Source of the DNA: Candidatus Zhuqueibacterota bacterium
Lineage (GTDB): Bacteria; Zhuqueibacterota; Zhuqueibacteria; Thermofontimicrobiales; Thiofontviventaceae
Length of the DNA stretch: 64,000 nt
Direction of reading: 5' to 3'
NCBI GenBank assembly: GCA_016931935.1
Contig: JAFGDW010000369.1
Coordinates: 1-64,000 of the forward strand
Shown: positions 52,421 through 62,175 of the stretch, piece after piece
Numbering within the stretch: the first letter of the stretch is position 1
Layout: each line of letters starts with the position of its first letter
Notes under the pieces: generated by a model
The model's input: only the letters and a program-made list of their open reading frames with translations
What the model was told of the DNA's origin: nothing
The model's database searches: none
Program-made: the position numbers and the translations under genes

Positions 52421-52950
52421 AAAAATCGGTTGCATAGTGTCGACAGACATGGCCTATCCGGTTTCATTAATTTAGATGAACTAATGTCAACGGACTGAAT
52501 GTATTTACAACTTCAAATCAAAAAATCAGTTTAAAATTGTATGTCTACGGTCATCTATTTAGCTCTGTAAACCGCGGATCATCATTTCGTCCGCGACCTG
52601 TCGGACGGAATGCAGCTTCGTTGCTCAACGACGAGGCTGTAATTATTTTAATAAAATAAATTATGTCATCCCTCAATCAATATAGAAAATTAGGACTGGA
52701 CGCAGAGCGTCCGTGCTGAATTCCGCCGGAGACCGGCGGAACTATGTAATAAAAGTTGTCTGAAATATGTTGAGCTTTCCACTAAAAAAACTGTTGATTC
52801 CCGACTAAATGGAGCATTCGAAGATAATAATGTGAATGAAATTTAGTGTAATGATAAATTACCGTCAAGTATTCTGTCTTCAGATTTGTAATTGCAATTT
52901 GTGTCTTCCTCCTCCCTTTAAATCCGCTTAAAAACACATTTGGAGCATTG
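52421..52950. other. Intergenic region of 530 bases with several hairpins
   Basis: No credible gene. Hairpins seen: CGCGGA/TCCGCG (52573-52595), overlapping CGTCCG/CGGACG (52589-52607), GGACGC-AGA-GCGTCC (52698-52712) and TTCCGCCGG-AGA-CCGGCGGAA (52721-52741). The last two share an AGA loop and follow each other closely. The left part is AT-rich. The next gene starts after TTTGGAGC. Confidence 0.55.
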
Positions 52951-55221
52951 ATGAGATTAATTAAGCAATTCGTATTTATATTGATATTAATTATACTGCC
53001 TGTTATCCTGATTGCTCAGTTTGTCGAGGTTGAGCCAAATAATTCGATTGCACAGGCGAATCTGCTTACATTGACCGATTCATCACGAATTAGGGCTGAA
53101 TTTAATCCTGCCGGAGATGTTGATTATTTTGTCATGCACTGGCAAAAAAATTGTATGTATTATTTAACAAGCATTGAAAGTGGAACTGATATTTCACCCA
53201 ATATTGAAATCTATTTGAATGGAAATTCAAATAGTATTTTGAAATCGGATGTTGGCGGCCGCAATGGGAACAATAATTTCAGGTTATCCGGGTATGTGCC
53301 CGAAACAACGAATTCCTATTATGCGAAAGTGTTTAACGAGAACGATACGCAGGGACTATATACAGTTCGATTCGCCGGCGGCAGAAATCAAACTCAATTA
53401 GCCGTCCATGAGCCGGATAACACGGTTCGGACTGCATCACAATTAAACTACTTGACAGAGGCCGACACGATTTATGGGGCGATTTATCCGGCGAACGATA
53501 TCGATTATTACAAAATTCATGGTACGGTAGGCTACAAATTTACAATTGGAACATGCCCGATTTTCGACCTGGAAATTCGGGATACGGATACGTTCATTGC
53601 CCTGCATGATGGATGGGGGAGCAATATTCTCGAGAACGATGATATTGGAACTATAACGACACCCAGCGGAAATACGAATTGTACTTTTTCCAGAATGACC
53701 GGCATTTTTGCTTACACAGGCGACTATTATATCTCAGTCAGAAGTTATTATAATGAAGACTTTGGCCAAACAATTAATGAAAATCGACCTCCGATGGGAG
53801 AATATGGCATCTATTTTATTCAGGAACAACCAGGTGTATTTTCACGATATCCTCACATTGAAATTCCTACAACCAACTCTGTGCTTGTGCAATGGAATAC
53901 CAGTATTCCACAACCGACATATTTACGGTGGGGAAATGAAGAAACTTGTGTAAATATTATTCAAAAACCTGAATTGGTAAACGATCATTTGGTAAAGATC
54001 GATAGTCTACTGCCCGAGAGCAAGTACTATTATCGAGTTATTGCAAGTAACGATAGTTCGGATTGTGAATATTTTTATACCGTTAAACCTGAAGAAACAA
54101 AACAAGTGAATTTCTTTATTATTGGTGATAGCAGTCCTTATACAGGATTTGGGAGTTCACCGGAGCAGATAGAAATTGCCCGACAAATTTTAAAAACCAA
54201 TTATGATTTTGGACTTCATGCCGGCGATATAAATCAACATCACGGAGAAGAATATGATCTCGTTTTTTATGAACCATATCGTGATATATTAAAAAGTGCT
54301 CCTATTTTTCCATGTATCGGGAACCACGACTCAATTTACGATAGCGCTCGGACATATTTGGCTTCATTCAATCTGCCTCATAATAATCCTGACAGCACCG
54401 AGCGGTACTATTCGTTCAATTATGGAAATGCCCATTTCATCTCATTAGACACGAATTCTCCATATAATCCTGATAGTCCGCAATATACCTGGTTAGTTAA
54501 TGACTTAAAATCGGAAATGCGGAACAATACGCTGTGGACATTCGTTTTGTTTCATAAGCCACCATGGAGCGAAGGATGGCCTGATTATCCCGGAGAGTTG
54601 GATGTGCGGGAGCACCTGGTTCCGATTTTTGAACAGTTTAATGTCGATATGACATTTAGTGGCCATACACACGATTATGAACGTGGATTTATAAATGAAA
54701 TTTATTATATTATAACCGGAGGCGGCGGATGCACATTAGAAGAAGGAATTCACGCATACGATTATGAGCATGTAACTGTCTGGATTAATCAGCATCACTT
54801 TACGTATGTTCAACTTAAAGATAATGTACTGGAATTAAAAGCAATTAACATAGATGGGGAAGTCATTGATGAGTTTGTTGTCGAAAAAATAACAAGTGAT
54901 ATGAATGAAAGCTTGTTACAACAATCACAGCAGCCGCTTCCTGCAACGTATTGTCTGCATCAAAATTTTCCAAATCCGTTTAATTCCACAACTCAAATTA
55001 GGTTTGATGTCAAAAAACAAACGCGCCTTAATCTGACAATTCACAACATAGAAGGCCGCACCGTAAAAAGTTTAGTAAATGGTCTGGTGGAACCAGGAAG
55101 ACATCAGATGGAATGGAAGGGAATGAATGATTCCGGGGAAATTGTCAGCAGTGGAGTTTACCTTATTAAATTTCAAACGCCACAATTTAAGCAAATTCAG
55201 CGAATTGTTATTTTGAAGTAG
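52951..55221 (+). CDS. Secreted purple-acid-phosphatase-like metallophosphoesterase with type IX sorting domain
   Basis: A 756-residue exported protein; ATG 52951 follows TTTGGAGCATTG. After the signal peptide (to about residue 25) come two PPC-type beta domains (VEPNNSIAQANLLTL, HEPDNTVRTASQL), a fibronectin-like domain as in purple acid phosphatases (VLVQWNTSIPQPTYLRWG), then the dinuclear metal motifs: FFIIGDSSPY, GLHAGDIN, PCIGNHDS, VLFHKPPW and FSGHTHDYERG. The protein ends with a sorting domain (QNFPNPFNSTTQI ... SSGVYLIKF). It would release phosphate from organic phosphates at the cell surface, supplying phosphate to the antiporter systems. Confidence 0.87.
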   Translation: MRLIKQFVFILILIILPVILIAQFVEVEPNNSIAQANLLTLTDSSRIRAEFNPAGDVDYFVMHWQKNCMYYLTSIESGTDISPNIEIYLNGNSNSILKSDVGGRNGNNNFRLSGYVPETTNSYYAKVFNENDTQGLYTVRFAGGRNQTQLAVHEPDNTVRTASQLNYLTEADTIYGAIYPANDIDYYKIHGTVGYKFTIGTCPIFDLEIRDTDTFIALHDGWGSNILENDDIGTITTPSGNTNCTFSRMTGIFAYTGDYYISVRSYYNEDFGQTINENRPPMGEYGIYFIQEQPGVFSRYPHIEIPTTNSVLVQWNTSIPQPTYLRWGNEETCVNIIQKPELVNDHLVKIDSLLPESKYYYRVIASNDSSDCEYFYTVKPEETKQVNFFIIGDSSPYTGFGSSPEQIEIARQILKTNYDFGLHAGDINQHHGEEYDLVFYEPYRDILKSAPIFPCIGNHDSIYDSARTYLASFNLPHNNPDSTERYYSFNYGNAHFISLDTNSPYNPDSPQYTWLVNDLKSEMRNNTLWTFVLFHKPPWSEGWPDYPGELDVREHLVPIFEQFNVDMTFSGHTHDYERGFINEIYYIITGGGGCTLEEGIHAYDYEHVTVWINQHHFTYVQLKDNVLELKAINIDGEVIDEFVVEKITSDMNESLLQQSQQPLPATYCLHQNFPNPFNSTTQIRFDVKKQTRLNLTIHNIEGRTVKSLVNGLVEPGRHQMEWKGMNDSGEIVSSGVYLIKFQTPQFKQIQRIVILK

Positions 55222-55238
55222 GAGGTAGGTACAATCAA

Positions 55239-56804
55239 ATGAATGTAAGATTTTATAATCAATTCAGTTTTGCTATTTTGCTAGCAGTGTTGGTCTCTAT
55301 TGGAATATTCTGCAATGTAAGCTGTTCGAAAAGAGCAGAAACCGACCAGCCAATCGTTGCATCGGTGGGTGATAAAAGTATTACGGCGAAAGATTTTCGT
55401 TATAATTATGAATTTGGATTCCCACATTTGAAGCAAGGGGATGATCCAAAGCGAACTTATTTGGAATTTATGATCAATGAAGAGCTGCTCGCGTTGGCTG
55501 GGTATCAACAAGGGCTGGATCGGTCGGAAAGTGTAAAAAAATTAGAAAGCGAATTGACCGAAGAATTATATGTCGAAGAACTGTTTAAGAAGGAAGTCAG
55601 CGATAAAATAGAAGTTTCAACGGAAGAAATAAGAGATGCAATCACCAAAGCATCTGTTAAATGGAAATTAAGATATTGGGTGGAGCCAACGCTTGATTAT
55701 GCCAATAGTGTATGTCAGGCAATGCGGAAAGATGGGTATGCCGCCGTTGTCGATCGTATATTGAAAAGTAATCCGGAAGTCAAAATGAAACAGGAAGATT
55801 TCAATACCGATTATTTGACCTGGCTTGACGTACCCCCGGAAGTGCTAGATAAAATTAAAGACCTTCCGGCAGGCGAAATTTCTGATCCGGTTGAAATGAA
55901 TGATGCATTTTTTCTGTTTCAGATTGTCGATATACGACGTGAGCCATTGTCAGAATATGATATTCAAACCCAAACGGATAAATACCGGAAAATATTGTCA
56001 TCAAGAAAAGAAAATGAAAAAACAAAGCAATTTGTTTCTCAGTATATGACCCCCAAAGATGTGGTAACTAAAGGCTATGCGTTTAGAATATTAGCTAACG
56101 CGCTGGTCGAGTGGAATAAAAAATACAAAAAATTGGACAAAAGTTTTGTTGATGGTGTTCAATCAGAAGAAAATGAAAATTCACCGCTTTATATTTTGAA
56201 TAAAGAGAAGAACAACATTTTAATCACATTTAATGGGGGAAAATGGACAATAGAGGATTTCATTAAGCGATTTAATGAAAATTCCATTCAGTTGGATTCC
56301 ACGGATGTTGCCAGTTATCATAGAGCATTGAACCAACAAATCGCCTTGAAAATTCGGAATTATTTCTTCAGTCAAGAAGTCAAAACGAGAGGTTTGGATA
56401 AAGCGCCAACCATCAGAAAACAATTGGAGCTGTGGCGTGATAAATGGGTTTATGAACAAATGCGTAAACAGTATACTAAAAATTTAGTTATTGATGATGA
56501 TGACGCCAGGCAGTATTTTAATCGGCACAAGGATGATTTTAAAAATCAGGGAGGCGAAAAACCGACATTTAGCGAATTCGCGATGGATGCAAAAAATGAT
56601 ACGCTTTTGAAAAGCCTCCAGTTTACATTGGCTCAAAAAATCGATTCGCTCCGAAAAATTTATCCGGTGGTAATTAATGAAGCAGTGTTGGATACGATTC
56701 ATGTACTTGAGTCCCAAAAGTCGAAGGGGATAAATATGCAAGTTTATAAACGCAGCTCAAATCGTTTGTCGCGACCAATTGTCGATCCTACCTGGGATTT
56801 TTAG
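55239..56804 (+). CDS. PpiC/SurA-like peptidyl-prolyl isomerase lipoprotein
   Basis: A 521-residue exported protein with ribosome site AGTAGGAGGTAGG. The signal ends near ISC-like NVSCSK, a probable lipobox. SurA_N-type motifs: VASVGDKSITAKDFRYNYEF and YLEFMINEELLALAGYQQG. The middle has a PpiC-like stretch (WLDVPPEVLDKIKDLPAGEISDPVE), then a second SurA-like helical part (QIALKIRNYFFSQE, IRKQLELWRDKW). It probably folds outer-membrane or secreted proteins in the periplasm. It lies directly after a sorting-domain protein, but the link may be coincidence. Confidence 0.78.
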   Translation: MNVRFYNQFSFAILLAVLVSIGIFCNVSCSKRAETDQPIVASVGDKSITAKDFRYNYEFGFPHLKQGDDPKRTYLEFMINEELLALAGYQQGLDRSESVKKLESELTEELYVEELFKKEVSDKIEVSTEEIRDAITKASVKWKLRYWVEPTLDYANSVCQAMRKDGYAAVVDRILKSNPEVKMKQEDFNTDYLTWLDVPPEVLDKIKDLPAGEISDPVEMNDAFFLFQIVDIRREPLSEYDIQTQTDKYRKILSSRKENEKTKQFVSQYMTPKDVVTKGYAFRILANALVEWNKKYKKLDKSFVDGVQSEENENSPLYILNKEKNNILITFNGGKWTIEDFIKRFNENSIQLDSTDVASYHRALNQQIALKIRNYFFSQEVKTRGLDKAPTIRKQLELWRDKWVYEQMRKQYTKNLVIDDDDARQYFNRHKDDFKNQGGEKPTFSEFAMDAKNDTLLKSLQFTLAQKIDSLRKIYPVVINEAVLDTIHVLESQKSKGINMQVYKRSSNRLSRPIVDPTWDF

Positions 56805-56821
56805 TTTATGGAGATGAATAC

Positions 56822-57478
56822 ATGATACCGGAAGTTGTTTTTTTTGATATGGATTACACGATTTTAAAGAATGATTGCGATGTGCTATGGAAAAATTTTC
56901 TTGCCGATATGAAAGTCGCGCCCGAATCAGCACGCGAGCGCGCCAATTACTATCTCGACCTTCATCATAAGGGGGAACTGCCTGTTGCTGAATATATTGA
57001 TTTTCAGTGGAAAGAGTTTGCAGGGAACACTCCGGATATAATGCAGTTATTATCACAAAAGCATTATGAAGAGTATGTGCAAAAATACATTTATCCCGAC
57101 GCAGTAAAAGAAATAGAAAAATACAGAGAACAGGATATTCCGATTGTGATTATTACCGGGACAAACCGGATTATCGCAACTCCAATTTCTGTGGCTCTGC
57201 GCGCAGAGTTAATTGCTTCTGATCTTGAAATTAAGAATGGCAAATTTACTGGCAAAATAGATGGGCCGTTCATGATAAAAGAAAATAAATTGAAGTTGGC
57301 ACAGGAGTATTGTCAAAAACGACAAACGAGTTTTGACAAGGTGGTTTTTTATGCGGATAGCATCAACGACGCTGAGTTGCTTGATATGGTAGGGCAAGCG
57401 ATTGTTGTAAATCCTCATGATAAATTATTGGAATTAGCACACGCTAAAAATTGGCGAATAGTGAGTTGGTCGCTTTAA
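56822..57478 (+). CDS. HAD-IB family phosphatase (SerB-like)
   Basis: A 218-residue cytoplasmic protein. Motif I is FFDMDYTILKND (nucleophile Asp and general acid Asp), motif II is IVIITGTNRI, and motif IV is FYADSINDAEL. The overall size and the MDYTI variant fit the HAD-IB group that includes phosphoserine phosphatase. Its substrate is unknown. The ribosome site TATGGAGATGAATAC precedes ATG. It is followed, after a repeat, by an inositol-monophosphatase-family gene, suggesting small-molecule phosphate metabolism. Confidence 0.83.
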   Translation: MIPEVVFFDMDYTILKNDCDVLWKNFLADMKVAPESARERANYYLDLHHKGELPVAEYIDFQWKEFAGNTPDIMQLLSQKHYEEYVQKYIYPDAVKEIEKYREQDIPIVIITGTNRIIATPISVALRAELIASDLEIKNGKFTGKIDGPFMIKENKLKLAQEYCQKRQTSFDKVVFYADSINDAELLDMVGQAIVVNPHDKLLELAHAKNWRIVSWSL

Positions 57479-57505
57479 CGCCAATAAGAAAACATAACGT
57501 CGATT

Positions 57506-57563
57506 GAGCTTGTCGAAGCTGACACGTGCACCCTCGTTACCTTTGCCAGGCTCAGGCAACGGT
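57506..57563. repeat. Dispersed intergenic repeat
   Basis: The 164-base gap between the HAD and IMPase genes carries GAGCTTGTCGAAG (57506-57518) and CAGGCTCAGGCAACGGT (57547-57563). Both strings recur at the intergenic sites near 69, 1331 and 30683, so this is another member of the TTCGACARGCTCAG family, here less symmetrical. Confidence 0.5.
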
Positions 57564-57642
57564 GATATTTAACAATGAAAATTGTCCGATAGTTATAAAT
57601 ATTTCTAATAGAAACGTAAGCATTGTAAATTGGTAGAATGAA

Positions 57643-58470
57643 ATGGCAGACATCCGGAATAAAATAGGAAAAGAGAAGTGTGCAGAGCTGTTAAATGCGT
57701 CACTGGAAATCGCTGATGAAATTCGCGAAATTGTATTGGCTAAAATAATATCCGGCTTTGAGGTTCAGGTTAAATCGGATAATACTGTTGTAACTGACGT
57801 CGATATGGAAGTCGAAAGTTTGTTTCGACAGCGAATTCATGAAAAATATCCGGATCACGGTATTATCGGAGAAGAATTTGCAGTAGAAAATAAAGACGCA
57901 GATTTTCAGTGGCTCATTGATCCGATAGATGGGACTGAGGAATTCATTCACCATATTCCAACTTACGGAACGATCATTGGACTCAACTATAAAGACAGTC
58001 CAATTGTTGGAATGATGGATCACCCTACGTTGAATGCAAGAATTTATGGTGCATATAAGGCTGGCGCTTTCTATAACGATAAAAAGATTTTGATGAGTGA
58101 GAATAAAACCGCTGAATTACTGGCCGGAAGAGAGCGTATTTTTGTTCCGCCGTTCGCCAGCTTTTTAAAATGGTCAGATGAAGGTAATTTATTCGATCGC
58201 GTTGTCCGCTCATTTCCTAATATTCGGATTTTCCACGGATGTTACGCTTATACACTTGCTATCACCGGTGGCGCTGCCGCAATGGTGGAATACAATGTGA
58301 AAATATGGGATTTGGCGGCTAGTCAGATATTGGCGGAAGAAGCTGGGGGAGCATTTCAACTCATTCAACGGCAGCCCCGGCCTAATGGAATTGTCTCCTA
58401 TGGCGCTGTGTTTGGTAGAAAGGAAATTGTTGAAAAATTAGTGAAACTATTTCCAGAAATGAATGCGTGA
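57643..58470 (+). CDS. Inositol monophosphatase family protein (HisN-like)
   Basis: A 275-residue enzyme with the Mg-dependent phosphatase signatures GEEFAV (metal Glu), FQWLIDPIDGTEEFI (metal Asp pair and Thr) and IWDLAASQILAEEAGG near the C-terminus. The PIDGTEEFIHHIPTYGTIIGL form is closer to histidinol-phosphatase (HisN) types than to SuhB, though the substrate could be any sugar or polyol phosphate. It ends exactly where the convergent gene on the other strand ends: TGA at 58468-58470, then the minus-strand stop at 58471. Confidence 0.85.
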   Translation: MADIRNKIGKEKCAELLNASLEIADEIREIVLAKIISGFEVQVKSDNTVVTDVDMEVESLFRQRIHEKYPDHGIIGEEFAVENKDADFQWLIDPIDGTEEFIHHIPTYGTIIGLNYKDSPIVGMMDHPTLNARIYGAYKAGAFYNDKKILMSENKTAELLAGRERIFVPPFASFLKWSDEGNLFDRVVRSFPNIRIFHGCYAYTLAITGGAAAMVEYNVKIWDLAASQILAEEAGGAFQLIQRQPRPNGIVSYGAVFGRKEIVEKLVKLFPEMNA

Positions 58471-61266
58471 CTATTCTTTTTCAATTTTCAATATTCCACC
58501 TGTAATATCTCCTTCGATACGCAAATCAATGCTCAATGTCCCCTCTGCAAAATATTTAGCTTCCAATTTTTTGTTATTCCAGAAAACGTTATATTTGTAA
58601 TCCGGATTCATGCACGCCACAACCGAGCAGAATGGATTATTATTTTCATCAAAAATGCTTAATTCTGCAGTCATGCTGCTATGCTCGCTGTTGGATTCCT
58701 GATTTTGAATCCAGATATTGTATCCGGTTGTCAAATTTCCGGGACGAAAATATGCGGCATACCACGAAAGAACGGGCGCGGACAATCCGCTGAATTCGTG
58801 CCACCCGGCGCCGCGACCGGATTCAATTTCAAAATGCTCCATGCAGTTGTAAGTTGTCGCAACTTCTTTTTCCCATAACTCCAGCGCTGTGGATGCAATT
58901 TTATATGCAAAATCTGACTCACCGAGATCGAGCATTGTTTTCCAGAAAAACCATTGATGCGGCATCCAGACTGTGCCGTTCCAATAACCTTCAATGCTAT
59001 AATATGGCGCTGATTGATCAACGGCGGTCAGGCCAATGTGCGACCATATGTGTTTGTCCGACTTCAATCGCTTCAGGATGATTGACTTTTGTTCCTGAGA
59101 ACAGATGCCGGCAAACAGAGGATAGCAACCGTCTAATCCCATATTGAAATTAACACTATCATTGTATTTTAAAATGTGCAACGGATTGCCATTGTCATCA
59201 TGTACCACATAGCCGAAATATTGTGATTCTTCATCCCAGGAATATTTTTGAAGAGCCTCGGTCAGGATTTTTATGTCTTGATCGTAAGCCGGAATATCCT
59301 CTTCCTTGCCTGAATTTGCGGCCGCCATTTTTAGTATTTTTGCCATACGAATGCAATGTGCAGAATTGATGACGGGCGCCACAGTGGCGGTTAATTTATT
59401 TTCATCAACATATTTTTGAGGTGGGTAATCATCCCAACCACCGGAATTATAAAAATAGTCCCATGTGCGAATTATATTTGATTTCAAGTTTCTGGTCGTC
59501 GAGCTTCCTAATCGTCCAGCTAAAAATTCATGATATTGCTTCATCCGTGGGTAAAAATAGTCCAGGAGCGCTTTCGATTGCGTTCTATTCCACAGTGACA
59601 AAAACAGATACTGCTGAACCGGCAAGGGAGTGCCATGATGCAGAAACGCAGATTGTGCGCCCGGTTTCATTGTGTAGGTGTTTAGCGATTCTATCGCGCG
59701 TTGGGTGTTTAGCTCCAGCAGGCCTAAGCCAATAAATCCTGAATCCCACGTATAAAGGCAATCCCAATATCGGCCGGGCGTGCCGTGCCGTATGTATGAC
59801 CGCTGTGTGTAGACAGGATATACGACGTCGCACAAAGTCGTCGCTGCCATTCGCTTTTGACTGAATGCATACCGTTCGCCAGCGCCTCTTAGGTCAAAAT
59901 CAACGAGGTGCGTTTTTGCTTCATTGTTAATATTTTCATATGTTTCAGGAGTCTGTTTTAAGTTGGCCAATTTTGATTCGACTTCTTCTTTCCCGCCACT
60001 GCACACGATTCCATAAAATATTTGCATGGACTTTGGCGCCAGATTAATTGGTCTAAGAAATACGTTTGTAAAATGACCTTCGCCTTCTCCCCGAAGAATG
60101 GTGCGCGTATGGTTGTTTGTCATTCGACGAAAGAATCCATCCAAGTCCCTGCAAAACCATTGCCGAACGATAAAATGATCATAATCCCATCGTATGCCAT
60201 AATACGTGTCAATGTCTTCGTATTTCAGAATAATAGACTTGTCATCAGGCCCATCCAGAATTTCAGGGACAGGATGCCATTCTGTATTTATTATTTTGAT
60301 TTTTGAGACATCCTTTGAATTAATGAAGGTAAATCCATCGAATTCAATTGGAGCGCCTCCATTGGACACAAATTTAATTTGATGAGAGCCAGCGGCGATC
60401 TTTCCTACTTTTATTTGCTTAACGCTCAATTCACCCGTGCCTGTAAATGTTACACCTGTACCAACAAGTCCGGTAAGTTCAAATTTAATTTCAGCATTTT
60501 TCTCCATTTTGTACCTGAAATAAAGGATTGCATCCGATATATCTTCATCATTGGAAACGTTATAAACAACAAAATCGCCTTTGTCCTTACCGAAGTTTTG
60601 CCCCAGACCTGCTCCGTTAATAAAACCACTTTGCCTAATTTCACCGCGGAATTTGCCATCATAAACGAGGTTATCTGATGGTCTGACTTTCGCAAATCGC
60701 ATATCTTTATAATCCAGCGCATCGATCCAGTGATAGGACGCCGGCAGTTCGATGATCCCCGGATAAATAGGGGTGTAAGGACTGTATTCTTTTATTGGGG
60801 GAAAGTGAATCGATGCAATGAAATGCAGGGCAATACTTTGATTGATTTCCGTATTATTGACACACTCAATTCGAACAAGTCGTGAATTCTCATCAATGTA
60901 TGAATACGAAATATCCGCATAAACCCGATCCTTCCACTCAATTTCATGTCTGAATGAAAAGTATTCATATTGAGGCGACGCTTCCCATGGATGATATTCA
61001 TTCTCGAAAAACACATTTGGAACATCAATTTTTCTGCGATAGAATCCCGGGAATACGCTTAAATCAAAACGAATGCCTTGCTGCACATCGGGGATATGCG
61101 ATATGCCAATATATTTTTTTGTGTACGGCCCCCAGGCTGGCAGGCTGATAAGATCGTGTGTATCGCTTAGACTTTCAAATACTGATCCTTTTAAAGGTTC
61201 TTGAGCAAGCATTGGCGCGGGAATATACGCTAATGAAATTATGAGTAGATAAATAATTGATTGCAT
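58471..61266 (-). CDS. GH63-like glycoside hydrolase, exported
   Basis: A 931-residue protein; ATG 61266 is preferred because AGGTG lies six bases upstream; a GTG at 61275 is in frame. The signal peptide ends PAPMLAQEP. The N-terminal half is a beta-sandwich domain including a possible carbohydrate-binding insert; the C-terminal half is an (alpha/alpha)6 barrel with YWDCLYTWDSGFIGLG, YWNGTVWMPHQWFFWK and EHFEIESGRGAGWHEF. These are features of GH63/mannosylglycerate-hydrolase-like enzymes that act on alpha-glucosides or alpha-mannosides. Candidate catalytic residues are the Asp of YTWDSG and a Glu of EHFEIE. It is the last gene of the minus-strand operon. Confidence 0.75.
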   Translation of the reverse strand: MQSIIYLLIISLAYIPAPMLAQEPLKGSVFESLSDTHDLISLPAWGPYTKKYIGISHIPDVQQGIRFDLSVFPGFYRRKIDVPNVFFENEYHPWEASPQYEYFSFRHEIEWKDRVYADISYSYIDENSRLVRIECVNNTEINQSIALHFIASIHFPPIKEYSPYTPIYPGIIELPASYHWIDALDYKDMRFAKVRPSDNLVYDGKFRGEIRQSGFINGAGLGQNFGKDKGDFVVYNVSNDEDISDAILYFRYKMEKNAEIKFELTGLVGTGVTFTGTGELSVKQIKVGKIAAGSHQIKFVSNGGAPIEFDGFTFINSKDVSKIKIINTEWHPVPEILDGPDDKSIILKYEDIDTYYGIRWDYDHFIVRQWFCRDLDGFFRRMTNNHTRTILRGEGEGHFTNVFLRPINLAPKSMQIFYGIVCSGGKEEVESKLANLKQTPETYENINNEAKTHLVDFDLRGAGERYAFSQKRMAATTLCDVVYPVYTQRSYIRHGTPGRYWDCLYTWDSGFIGLGLLELNTQRAIESLNTYTMKPGAQSAFLHHGTPLPVQQYLFLSLWNRTQSKALLDYFYPRMKQYHEFLAGRLGSSTTRNLKSNIIRTWDYFYNSGGWDDYPPQKYVDENKLTATVAPVINSAHCIRMAKILKMAAANSGKEEDIPAYDQDIKILTEALQKYSWDEESQYFGYVVHDDNGNPLHILKYNDSVNFNMGLDGCYPLFAGICSQEQKSIILKRLKSDKHIWSHIGLTAVDQSAPYYSIEGYWNGTVWMPHQWFFWKTMLDLGESDFAYKIASTALELWEKEVATTYNCMEHFEIESGRGAGWHEFSGLSAPVLSWYAAYFRPGNLTTGYNIWIQNQESNSEHSSMTAELSIFDENNNPFCSVVACMNPDYKYNVFWNNKKLEAKYFAEGTLSIDLRIEGDITGGILKIEKE

Positions 61267-61329
61267 GATGTTCACCTGTTATTAAAATTTTCATTTTTAA
61301 TTATTCAATACGAACAAGGTGAAGAAATA

Positions 61330-62163
61330 TTATTTTTTTGTTGAAGGGCTGACTGGAGCAGATTTATCCAAATGGATTTTTGCCAGCTCTTCGTAACATT
61401 CGTGAATCACAAGTTCCAGCAGCGCAAGTTGGGTGATGCGAACCTGACATGAGTAACCGCCTAATTGTATATCAGGGACACTTGTCATTAAGGTGATGTC
61501 TGCTGTATTTGCAAGCGGCGATGGAGAGAAATTCGTAAGACCGACTGTGAAAATGCTATGTTCCTTGGCTGTATTCAACGCTGACACGACTTCTTCGGTT
61601 TCGCCGGAATAGGAAATTCCGATAACAATATCATTGCTGTTGAGAAGTGGGACCAAATTATGAATCAGTGACGGATCAGTGGGACAGATGCAGTACAAGC
61701 CCAGACTACAGAGTGAATCGCTTAAAATATGGGCCACACCTGCTGATCCGCCGAAACCAATACAAATAATTCTGCCTGCATTTGTCAATCGCTTTGATAT
61801 TTGCTGTACATCATCGTAGTTACAATTGCGAATGGTGGAATCGATCCGCTCCTGGAAGGTTTTCAGGTATTGATCCTTTTTGCTATGCGGCTCCAGTTCA
61901 GGATCGATCTCGAGCTTGGTCTTGCGTCCATATTTCAGCAATATTGTAACCAGCGCTGTTTTAAAATCGGAAAATCCGAAATATCCCAATGATCTGCAAA
62001 AGCGCAGTACTGTCGCGTCACTGGTGGCGCACTTTTTTGCCAGCCCCTGAATGGACAAGGTGATCACTTCGTCAGCGTTCTCCTGGACGAACTTGGCCAC
62101 TCGTTTCTCTGATGTACGAAAAGACTTGTAGCGTTTGTTGATAAGATCAATCGGATCCTTCAT
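61330..62163 (-). CDS. MurR/RpiR family transcriptional regulator
   Basis: A 277-residue protein with an N-terminal HTH_6 domain (SEKRVAKFVQENADEVITLS, CATSDATVLRFCRSLGY) and a C-terminal SIS sugar-phosphate-binding domain (ICIGFGGSAGVAHILSDSL, IVIGISYSGETEEVVSALNT). RpiR regulators sense sugar phosphates and usually repress a neighbouring catabolic operon. It sits between the glutamine amidotransferase and the GH63-like gene, so it likely controls this operon and perhaps the adjoining region. No operator was identified with confidence. Confidence 0.92.
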   Translation of the reverse strand: MKDPIDLINKRYKSFRTSEKRVAKFVQENADEVITLSIQGLAKKCATSDATVLRFCRSLGYFGFSDFKTALVTILLKYGRKTKLEIDPELEPHSKKDQYLKTFQERIDSTIRNCNYDDVQQISKRLTNAGRIICIGFGGSAGVAHILSDSLCSLGLYCICPTDPSLIHNLVPLLNSNDIVIGISYSGETEEVVSALNTAKEHSIFTVGLTNFSPSPLANTADITLMTSVPDIQLGGYSCQVRITQLALLELVIHECYEELAKIHLDKSAPVSPSTKK

Positions 62164-62175
62164 GCTGGTTACGCC

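Noticed and set aside
61271-61323. TTCACCT/AGGTGAA inverted pair upstream of the GH63-like gene as an RpiR operator
   Set aside because: Only seven bases per arm with a long AT-rich spacer; one arm overlaps the ribosome site, so it could be chance.
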